From the NCBI RefSeq assembly GCF_013408665.1, contig NZ_JACCCL010000002.1, positions 350,016 through 414,015 on the forward strand: DNA of 64,000 bases, read 5' to 3'. The notes under the pieces were generated by a model. The model was not told the DNA's origin. It made no database searches and saw nothing but the letters and a program-made list of their open reading frames with translations. Below are positions 26,107 to 34,725 of the stretch, one piece after another. Both the position numbers and the translations under genes were made by a program. The stretch comes from Sporosarcina sp. JAI121 (GTDB taxonomy: Bacteria > Bacillota > Bacilli > Bacillales_A > Planococcaceae). How positions within the stretch are numbered: position 1 is the stretch's first letter; each line of letters opens with the position of its first letter.

Positions 26107-26997
26107 ATGAAACGTCTACTGATAATGATGGCGTCTGCCTTACTTGCAATGGGAGTTTTGGTTCCCGGAACGGTAAAAGCGGAAGAACCGGTCATCAATG
26201 AAAAACTTGGTGTGCCGATCGTCGTTTACGGTGCAAACTTATCCGATGCTGAAAAAGAAAGTGTGAAGAACAGTTTAGGCGTTGCAAACGAGGCGGAAGT
26301 TGAAGAAATAACCGTCGACGGCAGCGACCTTGTGAAATATATCAAAAATGGCAATAGCCAGGCAAGAATGTATTCTTCTGCAAAAATCACAAGGCAGGAA
26401 GAAGGCAAAGGACTTGTCATCTCAATTGTCACGCAGGATAATATCACACAAGTGACACCGGAAATATATTCGACTGCAATGTTGACTGCTGGAATCGAAG
26501 ACGCGATTGTTGAAGTGGCATCGCCGAAAAAAGTGACAGGCCATTCCGCGCTCGTCGGCATATACAAAGCATACGAAGTGACGGGCGAGACACTCGATAC
26601 GGAACGGACAGATGTCGCAAATGATGAATTGAATCTTGCAACGAAATTTGCAAAAGAAACCGGTGTCGATAGTGACAAAGTGGCCCAGCTATTAACAGGC
26701 ATAAAAAAACAAATCGCTGAGCAAAATCCCGCGACAAAAGAAGAAGTTGAAAAAATCGTCGCTGAACAATTACAAAAATACAAAATCGAGCTAAGCGATG
26801 CAGACCGGCAATTGCTGATCGACTTAATGGATCGAATACGCAACCTCGACATCGATTTCAATAAGTTATCCGAACAGTTGTCGGATATGACAACGAAAAT
26901 CAGAGATACTATCGGAGAGATCGACCCGGGATTTTGGGATAAAGTGAAAGAGTTTTTTGCTAACTTGTTCGAATCAGTTCAATCTTGGTTTAAGTAA
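26107..26997 (+). CDS. DUF1002 family secreted protein (YpuA-like)
   Basis: A 296-residue exported protein. A Sec signal peptide (two basic residues, hydrophobic core, VKAEE cleavage region near residue 23) precedes a domain with KLGVPIVVYGANLSDAEK typical of DUF1002/YpuA. The last 100 residues are charged and helical, probably coiled coil, ending in an amphipathic tail. YpuA in Bacillus responds to cell-wall stress; the molecular role is unknown. ATG 26107 has AAGAAGGAGTG 7 nt upstream. Confidence 0.82.
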   Translation: MKRLLIMMASALLAMGVLVPGTVKAEEPVINEKLGVPIVVYGANLSDAEKESVKNSLGVANEAEVEEITVDGSDLVKYIKNGNSQARMYSSAKITRQEEGKGLVISIVTQDNITQVTPEIYSTAMLTAGIEDAIVEVASPKKVTGHSALVGIYKAYEVTGETLDTERTDVANDELNLATKFAKETGVDSDKVAQLLTGIKKQIAEQNPATKEEVEKIVAEQLQKYKIELSDADRQLLIDLMDRIRNLDIDFNKLSEQLSDMTTKIRDTIGEIDPGFWDKVKEFFANLFESVQSWFK

Positions 26998-27058
26998 TAA
27001 GACCGCGATTCAGTGTATAATGGCTGGAAACCAAGTAAATGGAAAAGGGGTAGTATAT

Positions 27059-27340
27059 ATGGAATTCAAATTTGTTGAGCTGGGCGGGGATGCATTCGCA
27101 TTCCGTTATGATGAGAATGGAAAAATGCTGGCGGAAATTACATGGACAATTCTTGGGGATGTCATGGTTATGGACCATACTTACGTATCCCCGGACCTGC
27201 GCGGGCAAGGGGTTGCCAAGAAAATACTGGATCGCGCGGCGGATTACGCACGTGAACAGGATCTAAAAATGGAGCCCGTTTGTTCGTATGTTGTTACGGC
27301 ATTTGAAAGATACAAAGAATATGAAGACGTTAAAGTGTAA
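27059..27340 (+). CDS. GNAT-like N-acetyltransferase (YjdJ type)
   Basis: Small acetyltransferase of 93 residues with the acetyl-CoA loop LRGQGVAKKILD, followed by MEPVCSYVVTAFERY near the end. This is the compact YjdJ/GNAT_2 form. The ATG at 27059 follows AAAAGGGG. The substrate is unknown. A strong terminator follows. Confidence 0.8.
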   Translation: MEFKFVELGGDAFAFRYDENGKMLAEITWTILGDVMVMDHTYVSPDLRGQGVAKKILDRAADYAREQDLKMEPVCSYVVTAFERYKEYEDVKV

Positions 27341-27352
27341 AATGGACACAAT

Positions 27353-27392
27353 AAAAGGCAATCCGATTATTTGTTAATACCGGATTGCCTTT
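27353..27392. terminator. Terminator after the YjdJ-type acetyltransferase
   Basis: Thirteen-bp stem AAAAGGCAATCCG/CGGATTGCCTTTT with a 14-nt AT-rich loop. Symmetry lets it serve the small minus-strand gene as well. Confidence 0.8.
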
Positions 27393-27430
27393 TACATGTC
27401 AATAGAAGAAGGTAGAGTCATTCATATCCC

Positions 27431-27529
27431 TCACAGTAATGTAATCAAGTACAAAATACCTGTCAATACAGATGCACCGGCGACAGTATACATCATGTCG
27501 GCTTGACTGAAAATCAGTTTTTTCTCCAT
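27431..27529 (-). CDS. Hypothetical 32-residue membrane peptide
   Basis: A short frame beginning MEKKLIFSQADMMYT and continuing with one hydrophobic helix (VAGASVLTGILYLITLL). A GGGG-containing ribosome site is 9 nt upstream of the ATG. Charge distribution suggests a single-span membrane peptide with its basic end inside. It lies alone in the 410-bp space between two genes and faces a bidirectional terminator. I do not recognise a family. Confidence 0.45.
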   Translation of the reverse strand: MEKKLIFSQADMMYTVAGASVLTGILYLITLL

Positions 27530-27753
27530 TTGTAGTGTCCCCTTTCTTAAAAAACTAATAGTGGTGTGTACATATCAAATACCCCTTTCCGCTTTCATTA
27601 AACGTCTAGTCTTGCATAATGGCTTATTTAATACTGTAAGGAAATATGAAACTTATTCTTTTGTAAAACGTATAGACATATATATAATAAGTTGAAGTAT
27701 TGGTGGGAATCTTTACTTTAGCCTACATAGATTAAGATAGGGAGGTGCATATC

Positions 27754-28224
27754 ATGAATCGTACAGCAGAGAAAGTATTGGCGATAATAAGTGCTGTTTT
27801 GACGGTGATTGGTATTATTCTAAGCTTTGTTTCATTGGCTTTCTTTAACTATTTGAAATCAGATCCGATGATTCGTACCGAAATTGAGGCGGAGTTGCTG
27901 ATGGATGCGACTTTAACCCCTGCGGATGTCGATATGTTTTATTCCATTTCCAATTTCATCGGCGGCTTTATATGGTTAATCATAATTGGTTTACTAATAA
28001 GTTTGATTCTGATAATCATTGGATTAGTAAATATTTGGAGCAACAAAAATCCGAAGCTTGCCGGTACATTGTTCATCATTGCCGGTTTAACGGGAGGAAT
28101 TCTTAACCTGACATCGATTCTGCTTTATATCGCGGGAATTCTTTGCATTACCAAGAAACCACCGACGCCGCGTGAAACACAATTTGTAGATGAGCAGTAT
28201 GACGGGACGATGAGACCGCTATAA
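27754..28224 (+). CDS. DUF4064 domain membrane protein
   Basis: A 156-residue protein with four transmembrane helices (about residues 8-30, 60-90, 93-112, 115-135) and a short polar tail. The arrangement fits the DUF4064 family of Firmicutes, of unknown function. ATG 27754 is 8 nt after GGGAGG. A candidate promoter (TTGTAA, 16 nt, TATAAT) lies near 27660-27690. Confidence 0.7.
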   Translation: MNRTAEKVLAIISAVLTVIGIILSFVSLAFFNYLKSDPMIRTEIEAELLMDATLTPADVDMFYSISNFIGGFIWLIIIGLLISLILIIIGLVNIWSNKNPKLAGTLFIIAGLTGGILNLTSILLYIAGILCITKKPPTPRETQFVDEQYDGTMRPL

Positions 28225-28230
28225 ACAAGA

Positions 28231-28266
28231 AAAATCGCTTTCCCCATTATGGAGGAAAGCGATTTT
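28231..28266. terminator. Terminator between DUF4064 gene and GNAT gene
   Basis: AAAATCGCTTTCC/GGAAAGCGATTTT stem with a 10-nt loop. It can end both convergent genes. Confidence 0.85.
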
Positions 28267-28273
28267 ATAATTT

Positions 28274-28768
28274 CTAAGCAAGTACGGGACTGTGAATATA
28301 GTATACGTATTGTGCAGTCTCCACGGGATGACCTTCAAATTGTTCTTCGAAGACATCCAATAGACGGAATCCCTGCTTTTCACAAAAGGCTCGTCCGGTT
28401 TCATTGTGTCCGTCTATATAGACGAACAGCTGCTGTGCATCTGAAAGCATGGACAGAGCGTACTCAAGCAGCTTTTTTCCGTATCCCTTTTGCTGATAGG
28501 AGGGCAAAATACACATCGCAGTCAATTCAGAATCGCCATCTTCGTCTCTTTTAGTGAAATTGGCAAAACCGATAGGGACCCCTTCACATTCGGCTACGAG
28601 TACATATGTCCTCTCCATGCGCATCAACATCATCGCGTCCGAATAAGAGCGGTCAATAAATGATTTTTGGATTTCTTCGGGAATAGTATCTTTATACGTT
28701 TCGCTCCAAGTATTAAGAACTATCTGTTGAACGTGCATACTATCCTTAGCTGTCATCAGTCGGATCAT
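28274..28768 (-). CDS. GNAT family N-acetyltransferase
   Basis: A 164-residue acetyltransferase. The core has LTAMCILPSYQQKGYGKKLLEYAL (given here as separate strand and CoA loop QQKGYGKK), then GRAFCEKQGFR. ATG 28768 has AGAGGTG 8 nt upstream; the frame continues to 28897 but the extra residues are hydrophobic and unlike the family. Substrate unknown. Confidence 0.82.
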   Translation of the reverse strand: MIRLMTAKDSMHVQQIVLNTWSETYKDTIPEEIQKSFIDRSYSDAMMLMRMERTYVLVAECEGVPIGFANFTKRDEDGDSELTAMCILPSYQQKGYGKKLLEYALSMLSDAQQLFVYIDGHNETGRAFCEKQGFRLLDVFEEQFEGHPVETAQYVYYIHSPVLA

Positions 28769-28866
28769 TGCACTGTCACCTCTGCATTTCTTTTCGTTAT
28801 TATAGCAAAAAACGTGGGTAATAACTACCGCTGTAATGAAAATGATATATATGGGAGAGATTAGGT

Positions 28867-29319
28867 ATGAAGTGGACGTATAACAAATTTGAAGCATTAA
28901 CCAGTCGTGAAGTATATGAAATGTTGAAATTACGGGTTGATGTATTTATTGTTGAACAAAATTGTGCATATCATGAAATTGATAATTTCGATTACGAAGC
29001 ACTCCATATATTTTGTACGGATGAGGCGGGTTTGTCTGCATATGCACGACTCCTTCCAGCTGGTGTGAAATATCCGGAACCATCCATCGGTCGTGTGATT
29101 ATCAGGCAGGACAGAAGGGGTCTTGGACTTGCACATGAGCTGATGAAGCGTTGCATTCTGCACATTACAAAAGAATGGATGCCAGGAAAAATCAGACTGC
29201 AGGCCCAGCAGCACCTTGCCGGTTTCTACGGGAAACATGGATTCAAGGCGGTTTCCGAACCTTATGATGATGATGGTATCCCGCACGTTGATATGTTTTT
29301 AACGATCGAAGAGAAATGA
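28867..29319 (+). CDS. ElaA-like GNAT N-acetyltransferase
   Basis: A 150-residue protein of the ElaA group: the opening LKLRVDVFIVEQNCAYHEID is diagnostic. The CoA loop RRGLGLAHELM and a final FYGKHGFKAVSEPYDDDGI-type segment follow. The natural substrate is not known. It is divergent from the neighbouring GNAT gene, with about 100 bp for both promoters. Confidence 0.88.
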   Translation: MKWTYNKFEALTSREVYEMLKLRVDVFIVEQNCAYHEIDNFDYEALHIFCTDEAGLSAYARLLPAGVKYPEPSIGRVIIRQDRRGLGLAHELMKRCILHITKEWMPGKIRLQAQQHLAGFYGKHGFKAVSEPYDDDGIPHVDMFLTIEEK

Positions 29320-29396
29320 TAGTTTCTAAATTGGAATATAAGGGTATACTCATCACAGTAAATGTATCTTCATTATATTTGGGAGGAATGATAGTA

Positions 29397-29750
29397 ATGG
29401 CTCGTAAAAAGAATAATAATTTATTGCTTGCGACGATGGCGGCAGGTGCTTACGCATATTTCAGTAAAAAAGAAAACAGGGATAAGGCACAAGTGGCTTT
29501 CAATAATATGAAAACAAAGGTCGATTCCTTCATTGAATCACAAAAATTGAACCGTTCCGCAGAAACGAAAAAAGGTCATTCAGACCCGTACGATCTTCAG
29601 GATAATAAAATGGTCAGTGAAGGTGCACAGACTAGCGTCCATTATTATAACCAGGAAGTGGAAGACAATGTCGATATGCATTCGGAAACGGACGGGCTTT
29701 ATCATAAGAAAGAATCAAAAGAACTTGGTGCGGAACAAACTAGCAAATGA
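29397..29750 (+). CDS. Hypothetical protein with N-terminal membrane segment
   Basis: A 117-residue protein that starts with basic residues (MARKKNNN) and a short hydrophobic stretch LLLATMAAGAYAYF, then a long polar, charged region. The layout recalls small YtxH-like stress proteins, but no family motif is certain. ATG 29397 is 10 nt after GGGAGG. A terminator follows. Confidence 0.65.
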   Translation: MARKKNNNLLLATMAAGAYAYFSKKENRDKAQVAFNNMKTKVDSFIESQKLNRSAETKKGHSDPYDLQDNKMVSEGAQTSVHYYNQEVEDNVDMHSETDGLYHKKESKELGAEQTSK

Positions 29751-29767
29751 CGCTGAATGATTTCTTC

Positions 29768-29798
29768 AAAGACGCTTCCCGCGAGGGGGCGTCTTTTT
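29768..29798 (+). terminator. Terminator after the 29397 gene
   Basis: AAAGACGC paired with GCGTCTTT around a GC-rich loop, then T run. Confidence 0.75.
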
Positions 29799-29886
29799 AA
29801 TAAGATAAGAGGGGAACTCTTCTATGTGGGTATCTCTTGAAGTGTACAACTAAAAAATGCCGAATGACGGGGTGGGTGGTGAATAG

Positions 29887-30675
29887 ATGGAAATGATTCA
29901 GGGCGGTCAATATTTGGGGACGAGCAATAACGTGCATATTACTAAAGTGAAGCGGAATTCCTCTTGCGGCGAAGTTGAGAACTTCTTCAGAATAGAGGAA
30001 GAGTTGTTGCATCACCTGTTTCAATCTGAAAAAGAAGAGGCGCAACGGGCGATAAAAGAGGCCCTGGCACATGTTTTCACACGCGTGGAAATTAAAAAGT
30101 TTGACGCAATTAAATATTATTTGATTACGCTCTCTTCGATTGTGGCAAGACAGTTGGAGAGGACTTCGCGTAATCCGGGAAAGGCCTTCCATTTCAACGT
30201 GGATTGTTTCATGCTCATTAATACAAAATTGAATGAAAAAAACATGGTTGAACTAGTGGATGACATGATAGAATTTTATGTGCATGTATTGTCGGATGAA
30301 TATCAGCCGGGACTTATGCATAGTACAGTGAATGATGTCATCATTTATATTAATGAAAAAGTGGAGTCTTCTATAACAGTTGAAGAAATTGCAAATAACT
30401 TTGGCGTCAGTGTGAGTCATTTATCGCGCATTTTCCGGGAATATGCAGGGGTTACGCTTGTAGAATACATAATGATTCGCAAGATCGAAGAATCCCAATA
30501 TTATTTGCGTTTTTCTGAAGAAAAAATAGCGAGTGTATCTGACAGGTTTCATTTTTGTAATCAAAGTTACTTCACACGCGTATTTAAAAGGTATACCGGA
30601 CAAACCCCTAGACGATTTCGAAGCAGCTTGGCGGGAGAATATTTTCGTTATACGCTTCCAGGGGAAGAAAAGTAG
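29887..30675 (+). CDS. AraC family transcriptional regulator
   Basis: A 262-residue regulator. The C-terminal ~100 residues hold the paired helix-turn-helix unit: TVEEIANNFGVSVSHLSRIF and the second motif ending FTRVFKRYTGQTPRRFR. The N-terminal 150 residues resemble the helical sensor region seen in Bacillus AraC regulators linked to YesN-type proteins. It does not look like a cupin. The ligand and targets are unknown; the nearest gene downstream is a YidC insertase 80 bp away, which is not a usual target. Confidence 0.85.
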   Translation: MEMIQGGQYLGTSNNVHITKVKRNSSCGEVENFFRIEEELLHHLFQSEKEEAQRAIKEALAHVFTRVEIKKFDAIKYYLITLSSIVARQLERTSRNPGKAFHFNVDCFMLINTKLNEKNMVELVDDMIEFYVHVLSDEYQPGLMHSTVNDVIIYINEKVESSITVEEIANNFGVSVSHLSRIFREYAGVTLVEYIMIRKIEESQYYLRFSEEKIASVSDRFHFCNQSYFTRVFKRYTGQTPRRFRSSLAGEYFRYTLPGEEK

Positions 30676-30757
30676 TTCGATGAACGGTCAAACGTTGTAA
30701 TTAGGGGACCAGGTAAGGTATACTTTTTAGTAGTTTGAAATAGTGAAGGTGAGTCTA

Positions 30758-31600
30758 TTGAAGAAGAAAATTGGATTAGTGACGATGTTAATGACCACCG
30801 CCGTTTTTCTAAGCGGTTGTGCGGGCATCCAGAACAAAGAAGGTACTTTTTATAATCTTTTTGTTAAGCCAATGGATTGGTTACTGAGTTTCTTCAGTGA
30901 TTTCTTCAATGGAAGTTACGGTCTGGCAATTATCCTTATCACAGTATTAATAAGAGTCATCCTTATGCCGCTAATGTTGAAAAACTATAAGGCGCAACAG
31001 AACATGAAAATTAAAATGGATGCTCTTCGTCCCGAGATGGAAGACATTCAGAAGCGATTGAAAGAAGCGAAAGAAAAGGAAGCAAAAGATGAGCAAATGA
31101 AGCTTCAGCAAGAAATGATGGGGCTTTATTCAAAACACGGTGTCAATCCGCTCAACATGGGTTGTCTTCCGTTGGTCATTCAGATGCCAATCATCATGGG
31201 CCTTTACTTTGCTATCCTGAATTCTCCTGAAGTACAATCACACACGTTCCTCTGGTTCAACCTTGGGGAACCGGACATGATTATGATGGTGCTTGCAGGT
31301 GCAGTCTACTTCGTTCAAGCACGTGTTTCGCTCTGGACGATGCCTGAAACGCAACAGAAACAGATGAAGGCTTTCATTTATTTGTCGCCGATCATGATTA
31401 TGTTTATTTCATTCAAAGCGATGGCGGCATTACCGCTCTACTGGGCGGTTGGCGGACTTCTTCTGATTTTCCAAACGTATTTAGGTCGAAAGTTCTATTA
31501 CAAGCATCCTGAACTTGCAGTGGAAGGTGCCGAGGAAGTTGTAACGGCGGAGAAAGAAGAAACAAAGGAAACAGAAACCGGTAAAAAAGACGGTAAATGA
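30758..31600 (+). CDS. yidC: Membrane protein insertase YidC/OxaA, lipoprotein form
   Basis: Inserts and folds membrane proteins, alone or with Sec. The 280-residue Gram-positive type has a lipobox FLSGC with Cys21. Five helices follow, with the conserved cytoplasmic loop (KEAKDEQMKLQQEM) and the LPLVIQMPIIMGLY segment. The hydrophilic-groove arginine is in LIRVILMPLML. The start is TTG 30758 behind GAAGGTGAG; the GTG at 30743 is less likely. Bacilli often have two such genes; which paralogue this is cannot be told. No MifM-like leader peptide was seen upstream. Confidence 0.92.
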   Translation: MKKKIGLVTMLMTTAVFLSGCAGIQNKEGTFYNLFVKPMDWLLSFFSDFFNGSYGLAIILITVLIRVILMPLMLKNYKAQQNMKIKMDALRPEMEDIQKRLKEAKEKEAKDEQMKLQQEMMGLYSKHGVNPLNMGCLPLVIQMPIIMGLYFAILNSPEVQSHTFLWFNLGEPDMIMMVLAGAVYFVQARVSLWTMPETQQKQMKAFIYLSPIMIMFISFKAMAALPLYWAVGGLLLIFQTYLGRKFYYKHPELAVEGAEEVVTAEKEETKETETGKKDGK

Positions 31601-31648
31601 AAGTAGGCTGGAGAGAAATCTTCGGCCTATTTTTTGGAGGTTTTACTC

Positions 31649-31900
31649 ATGCAAACTAAATGGTTGTTTGGAATCGGAATCGTGATTGCCGCAATTTCTT
31701 CCATCTATTTCATCATCAAGCTCAACTTGGACTATGCCGTTCTGTCGATGGTGGCGCTTTTTTCCTTGACGAACGGAGCACGGGCAAAATCATTTCACGC
31801 TAAGGGCATGGTACGTGAGTCGAAATGGATGTTATGGATGTCCCTCTTTTTCGGAGCAGCATTTCTTGTATTGTTCGTTGTCAGTTTTGTTGCTTCATAA
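31649..31900 (+). CDS. Small membrane protein of unknown function
   Basis: An 83-residue protein with three hydrophobic segments (about 5-20, 28-42, 60-80) and a basic loop ARAKSFHAKGMVRESKW. I do not recognise a family. ATG 31649 is 9 nt after GGAGG. It is 48 bp after yidC; a weak hairpin followed by six T between them (around 31604-31636) may reduce read-through. Confidence 0.6.
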   Translation: MQTKWLFGIGIVIAAISSIYFIIKLNLDYAVLSMVALFSLTNGARAKSFHAKGMVRESKWMLWMSLFFGAAFLVLFVVSFVAS

Positions 31901-31902
31901 TA

Positions 31903-31942
31903 AGGCGCTCAACGGGAACTGAAATTTCCGGTGGGCGTTTTT
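31903..31942 (+). terminator. Terminator after the 83-residue membrane protein gene
   Basis: GCGCTCA and CGGGAA pair imperfectly with TTCCGG and TGGGCGT, followed by six T. Confidence 0.65.
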
Positions 31943-32145
31943 TGTGTAATGGATTTGTTCTGGCCGTGTCAAAATAAATGCATCGCTCTCGACGGCGGGA
32001 AGTACCATCAGCCCGCCTTGGTTCTTCATCATATCGCTCCTGATAAGGCCTTTACTTGTTGCGAAATTAAATAATAGCGCATACACTGACCGTAAAGAAA
32101 AATGGTGGTAAACTAGAAAGATATAGTGGGAAAGTAGGCTCAATC

Positions 32146-33048
32146 ATGAAACAGAAAAATAACTATTATACGAAAAAACATAAAAAGAAAAAACAAGGAA
32201 AAACCTTGACGATTACATTGCTTATTTCGGGTATCGTCATGACAGGTTTGCTAGTTTGGCTCGGATTGAATGACTGGAATGTGGGGAAAAGCATGAAGAA
32301 AGCACAGGAAGTCATCGGTATGTCAGTCCCTGAGGAAGATGATAATACGGCAGAACCTGACGAGAAAGCTGAACCCGTAAAAGAGCAAGGGGGAACATCC
32401 GAACAGAAACCTGCAGAGCAAACACCATCCAATCCTGCTGGAGATGATAATGCAGAATCCGGCACTGCGGAAAAACCGGAACCGTCGATTGATAATGGTG
32501 GATATGTCGAAGGTCAGCAGCTTCCTGAAGAACCAAAATACATCAACGAGATTTTGATTGCCAATAAAAAATATCCACTTCCCAAAACATATGCTCCTGG
32601 TGAAGACAAAGAGGCGCGCGCAGCATTTGAAAAGATGGCCGCGGAAGCGAAACTATCGCAGTTTAATTTAACGGCATTCAGCACATACCGCTCGTTCGAC
32701 TACCAGACCACACTGTATGAACGCTATGTGGCTCGGGACGGCAAGGAGGCGGCCGATACTTATAGTGCGCGGCCGGGCTATTCCGAGCACCAAACGGGGC
32801 TGGCATTCGACATTGGCGAAGTAAACTTCGAACAGCACTTTGCATCTGCATCGTTCGGAGAAACGGAGGCAGGAAAATGGGTGGCAATGAATGCGCATCG
32901 TTTCGGTTTCATCATGCGGTATCCTGCCGGTAAGGAACACGTGACCGGTTATATGCATGAATCCTGGCATTTCCGCTATGTTGGAACGGAAATTGCAACT
33001 GAAATCTATAATCGGAAGATCACATTGGAAGAGTATCTAGGGATTTGA
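32146..33048 (+). CDS. D-alanyl-D-alanine carboxypeptidase, VanY/M15B family
   Basis: Membrane-anchored zinc peptidase of 300 residues that trims D-Ala from peptidoglycan stem peptides. A lysine-rich N-terminus and one helix (about 22-42) are followed by a low-complexity Glu/Pro/Ala linker (55-115). The M15B catalytic domain has SEHQTGLAFDIG (zinc His and Asp) and HESWHFR (general base Glu and zinc His). No vanA-type resistance genes are nearby, so this is a housekeeping enzyme. Confidence 0.9.
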   Translation: MKQKNNYYTKKHKKKKQGKTLTITLLISGIVMTGLLVWLGLNDWNVGKSMKKAQEVIGMSVPEEDDNTAEPDEKAEPVKEQGGTSEQKPAEQTPSNPAGDDNAESGTAEKPEPSIDNGGYVEGQQLPEEPKYINEILIANKKYPLPKTYAPGEDKEARAAFEKMAAEAKLSQFNLTAFSTYRSFDYQTTLYERYVARDGKEAADTYSARPGYSEHQTGLAFDIGEVNFEQHFASASFGETEAGKWVAMNAHRFGFIMRYPAGKEHVTGYMHESWHFRYVGTEIATEIYNRKITLEEYLGI

Positions 33049-33064
33049 TGAATAAAATGAAATA

Positions 33065-33103
33065 GAAAGGGACGTACCGGAATAGCGGTACGTCCCTTTC
33101 TTC
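33065..33103. terminator. Bidirectional terminator between the VanY-type gene and cls
   Basis: Perfect 15-bp stem GAAAGGGACGTACCG/CGGTACGTCCCTTTC with a 6-nt loop. Confidence 0.85.
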
Positions 33104-33108
33104 TGTGG

Positions 33109-34560
33109 TCATAGGATTGGTGAAAGCAAACGTGAAACAGATTCCTTTAATTTAATAAGCCGAGTACGTTCCAAATACATGTCATATGTCAATTCGGTTG
33201 ATAATTGTATATCCTGTTCAAACAACTCTGCTAATTCTCGAGACTTTTCACGGTCATATATGAATGCATTTACTTCAAAATTCAGTTTGAAGCTGCGTAC
33301 ATCGATATTGGCAGTTCCCACCGTCGAAAGTTCATCATCGACGACAATTTGCTTTGTATGCAAGAATCCGTTTTCGTAAATATACACCCTCGCGCCTGCC
33401 TTTAATAATTTACCAACGTTCGAGTAGGTGGCCCAGTACACAAACATGTGATCAGGTTTGTTCGGGATCATTATCCGGACATCGATTCCAGAAAGGCACG
33501 CGATGCGCAGGGCATCCAGGAAGCTGACATCGGGGATGAAGTAAGGCGTTTGGATATAAATATACTTTTTTGCAATGAAGATCATTTTCAAATAACCGTC
33601 TTTAATCTGTTCCCACTCAGAATCAGGTCCGCTTGAAACGATTTGCATGCCGACCGAACCTTTCCGCGGGATAGCCGGGAAGAAATGTTCCGCGTATTCG
33701 ATATCATTCTTTTCGGACGCCTGGTTCCAGTCCAATATGAACCTTGTCTGAAGCGGATGCACGGCACTTCCTTCAATCCTGAGGTGTGTATCCCGCCAAT
33801 AGCCGAACCTTTTGTTGAACCCCAAGTACTCATCGCCGACATTGAATCCGCCGACATAGCCGATTCGACCATCGATGACGACAATCTTCCGATGGTTGCG
33901 GAAATTCATGCGAGGGTTGATGAGCGGCATAGTAGCCGGAAAGAATGCTTCAACATCCCCGCCGTTATCGATCAGTTCCTGTAAATGCCTTTTGCGCAGT
34001 CCCCGAGAACCGATATCATCGAATAACACACGCACTTTAACGCCTTGCTTCGCTTTTTGGATTAATACGTTTAGTATCCTTTTTCCAAGAGTATCCAGTC
34101 TCAAAATGTAGTATTGAAAATGGATATGATCTTTAGCTTGTTCAAGGTCATTGATCAGTGCATCAAATTTAAGTGCACCGTCGTTGAAAACTTGAACGTC
34201 ATTGTCTTGCGTCAATACAGCGTGATTGTTTCTCAGGTGAAGGTAAATCATATCTTTATAGTGGGCGGTGTCGTCGAGTCTGAATTCGAGGGTTTCATCT
34301 TCGATTGCTTCAATTTGATAGTCAATCAACTGATCGATACCAATTTTGCTCCGTCCCTCCCAACGGAAAAGATGTTTTTCCCTAAGCTGTCTGCCGAGTA
34401 AAAGATAGATGAAGAAGCCGAAAAATGGAATGAAAAATATAACAAGGAGCCACGCCCAAGTTGAGGTAGGGTCTCTTCTTTCTAGAAAAATAAGGGCAAT
34501 CGCAAGAAATATATTCAAGATGAAAACTGCCGTCACTGAAATACTGATTAGTTGAGCCAT
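33109..34560 (-). CDS. cls: Cardiolipin synthase
   Basis: Phospholipase D-superfamily enzyme that condenses two phosphatidylglycerol molecules. The 483-residue protein has two N-terminal helices (about 5-26 and 36-56). Two HKD motifs follow: His223-Lys225-Asp230 (NHRKIVVID) and His401-Lys403-Asp408 (LHTKQIVVDD). Full length for ClsA-type enzymes. The ribosome site AAAGGAGG is very strong. It is monocistronic. Confidence 0.95.
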   Translation of the reverse strand: MAQLISISVTAVFILNIFLAIALIFLERRDPTSTWAWLLVIFFIPFFGFFIYLLLGRQLREKHLFRWEGRSKIGIDQLIDYQIEAIEDETLEFRLDDTAHYKDMIYLHLRNNHAVLTQDNDVQVFNDGALKFDALINDLEQAKDHIHFQYYILRLDTLGKRILNVLIQKAKQGVKVRVLFDDIGSRGLRKRHLQELIDNGGDVEAFFPATMPLINPRMNFRNHRKIVVIDGRIGYVGGFNVGDEYLGFNKRFGYWRDTHLRIEGSAVHPLQTRFILDWNQASEKNDIEYAEHFFPAIPRKGSVGMQIVSSGPDSEWEQIKDGYLKMIFIAKKYIYIQTPYFIPDVSFLDALRIACLSGIDVRIMIPNKPDHMFVYWATYSNVGKLLKAGARVYIYENGFLHTKQIVVDDELSTVGTANIDVRSFKLNFEVNAFIYDREKSRELAELFEQDIQLSTELTYDMYLERTRLIKLKESVSRLLSPIL

Positions 34561-34725
34561 AAGCGACCTCCTTTAGAAATGATGCCTATATTACTAGTAT
34601 AACGGATAACAAAGGAAAATGATGATAATAGTGACAAGTAGAAACGAGAAAGCATACTTGACTGATAGGTATTGATGGTATAAAGTGTGATTTATGCTTA
34701 TTTAAATTATTAGGAGGAACAAAAA

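Noticed and set aside
30676..30757. MifM-type translational sensor leader before yidC
   Set aside because: No open frame with a ribosome site exists in the 80-bp space.
31895..32032. 45-residue minus-strand frame with AGGAG before its ATG
   Set aside because: It runs through the terminator of the opposite gene, has no hydrophobic or known motif and no promoter; kept only as a weak possibility.
32146..33048. VanY-type peptidase as vancomycin resistance
   Set aside because: No vanHAX or two-component genes nearby; the protein has the ordinary membrane-anchored housekeeping layout.
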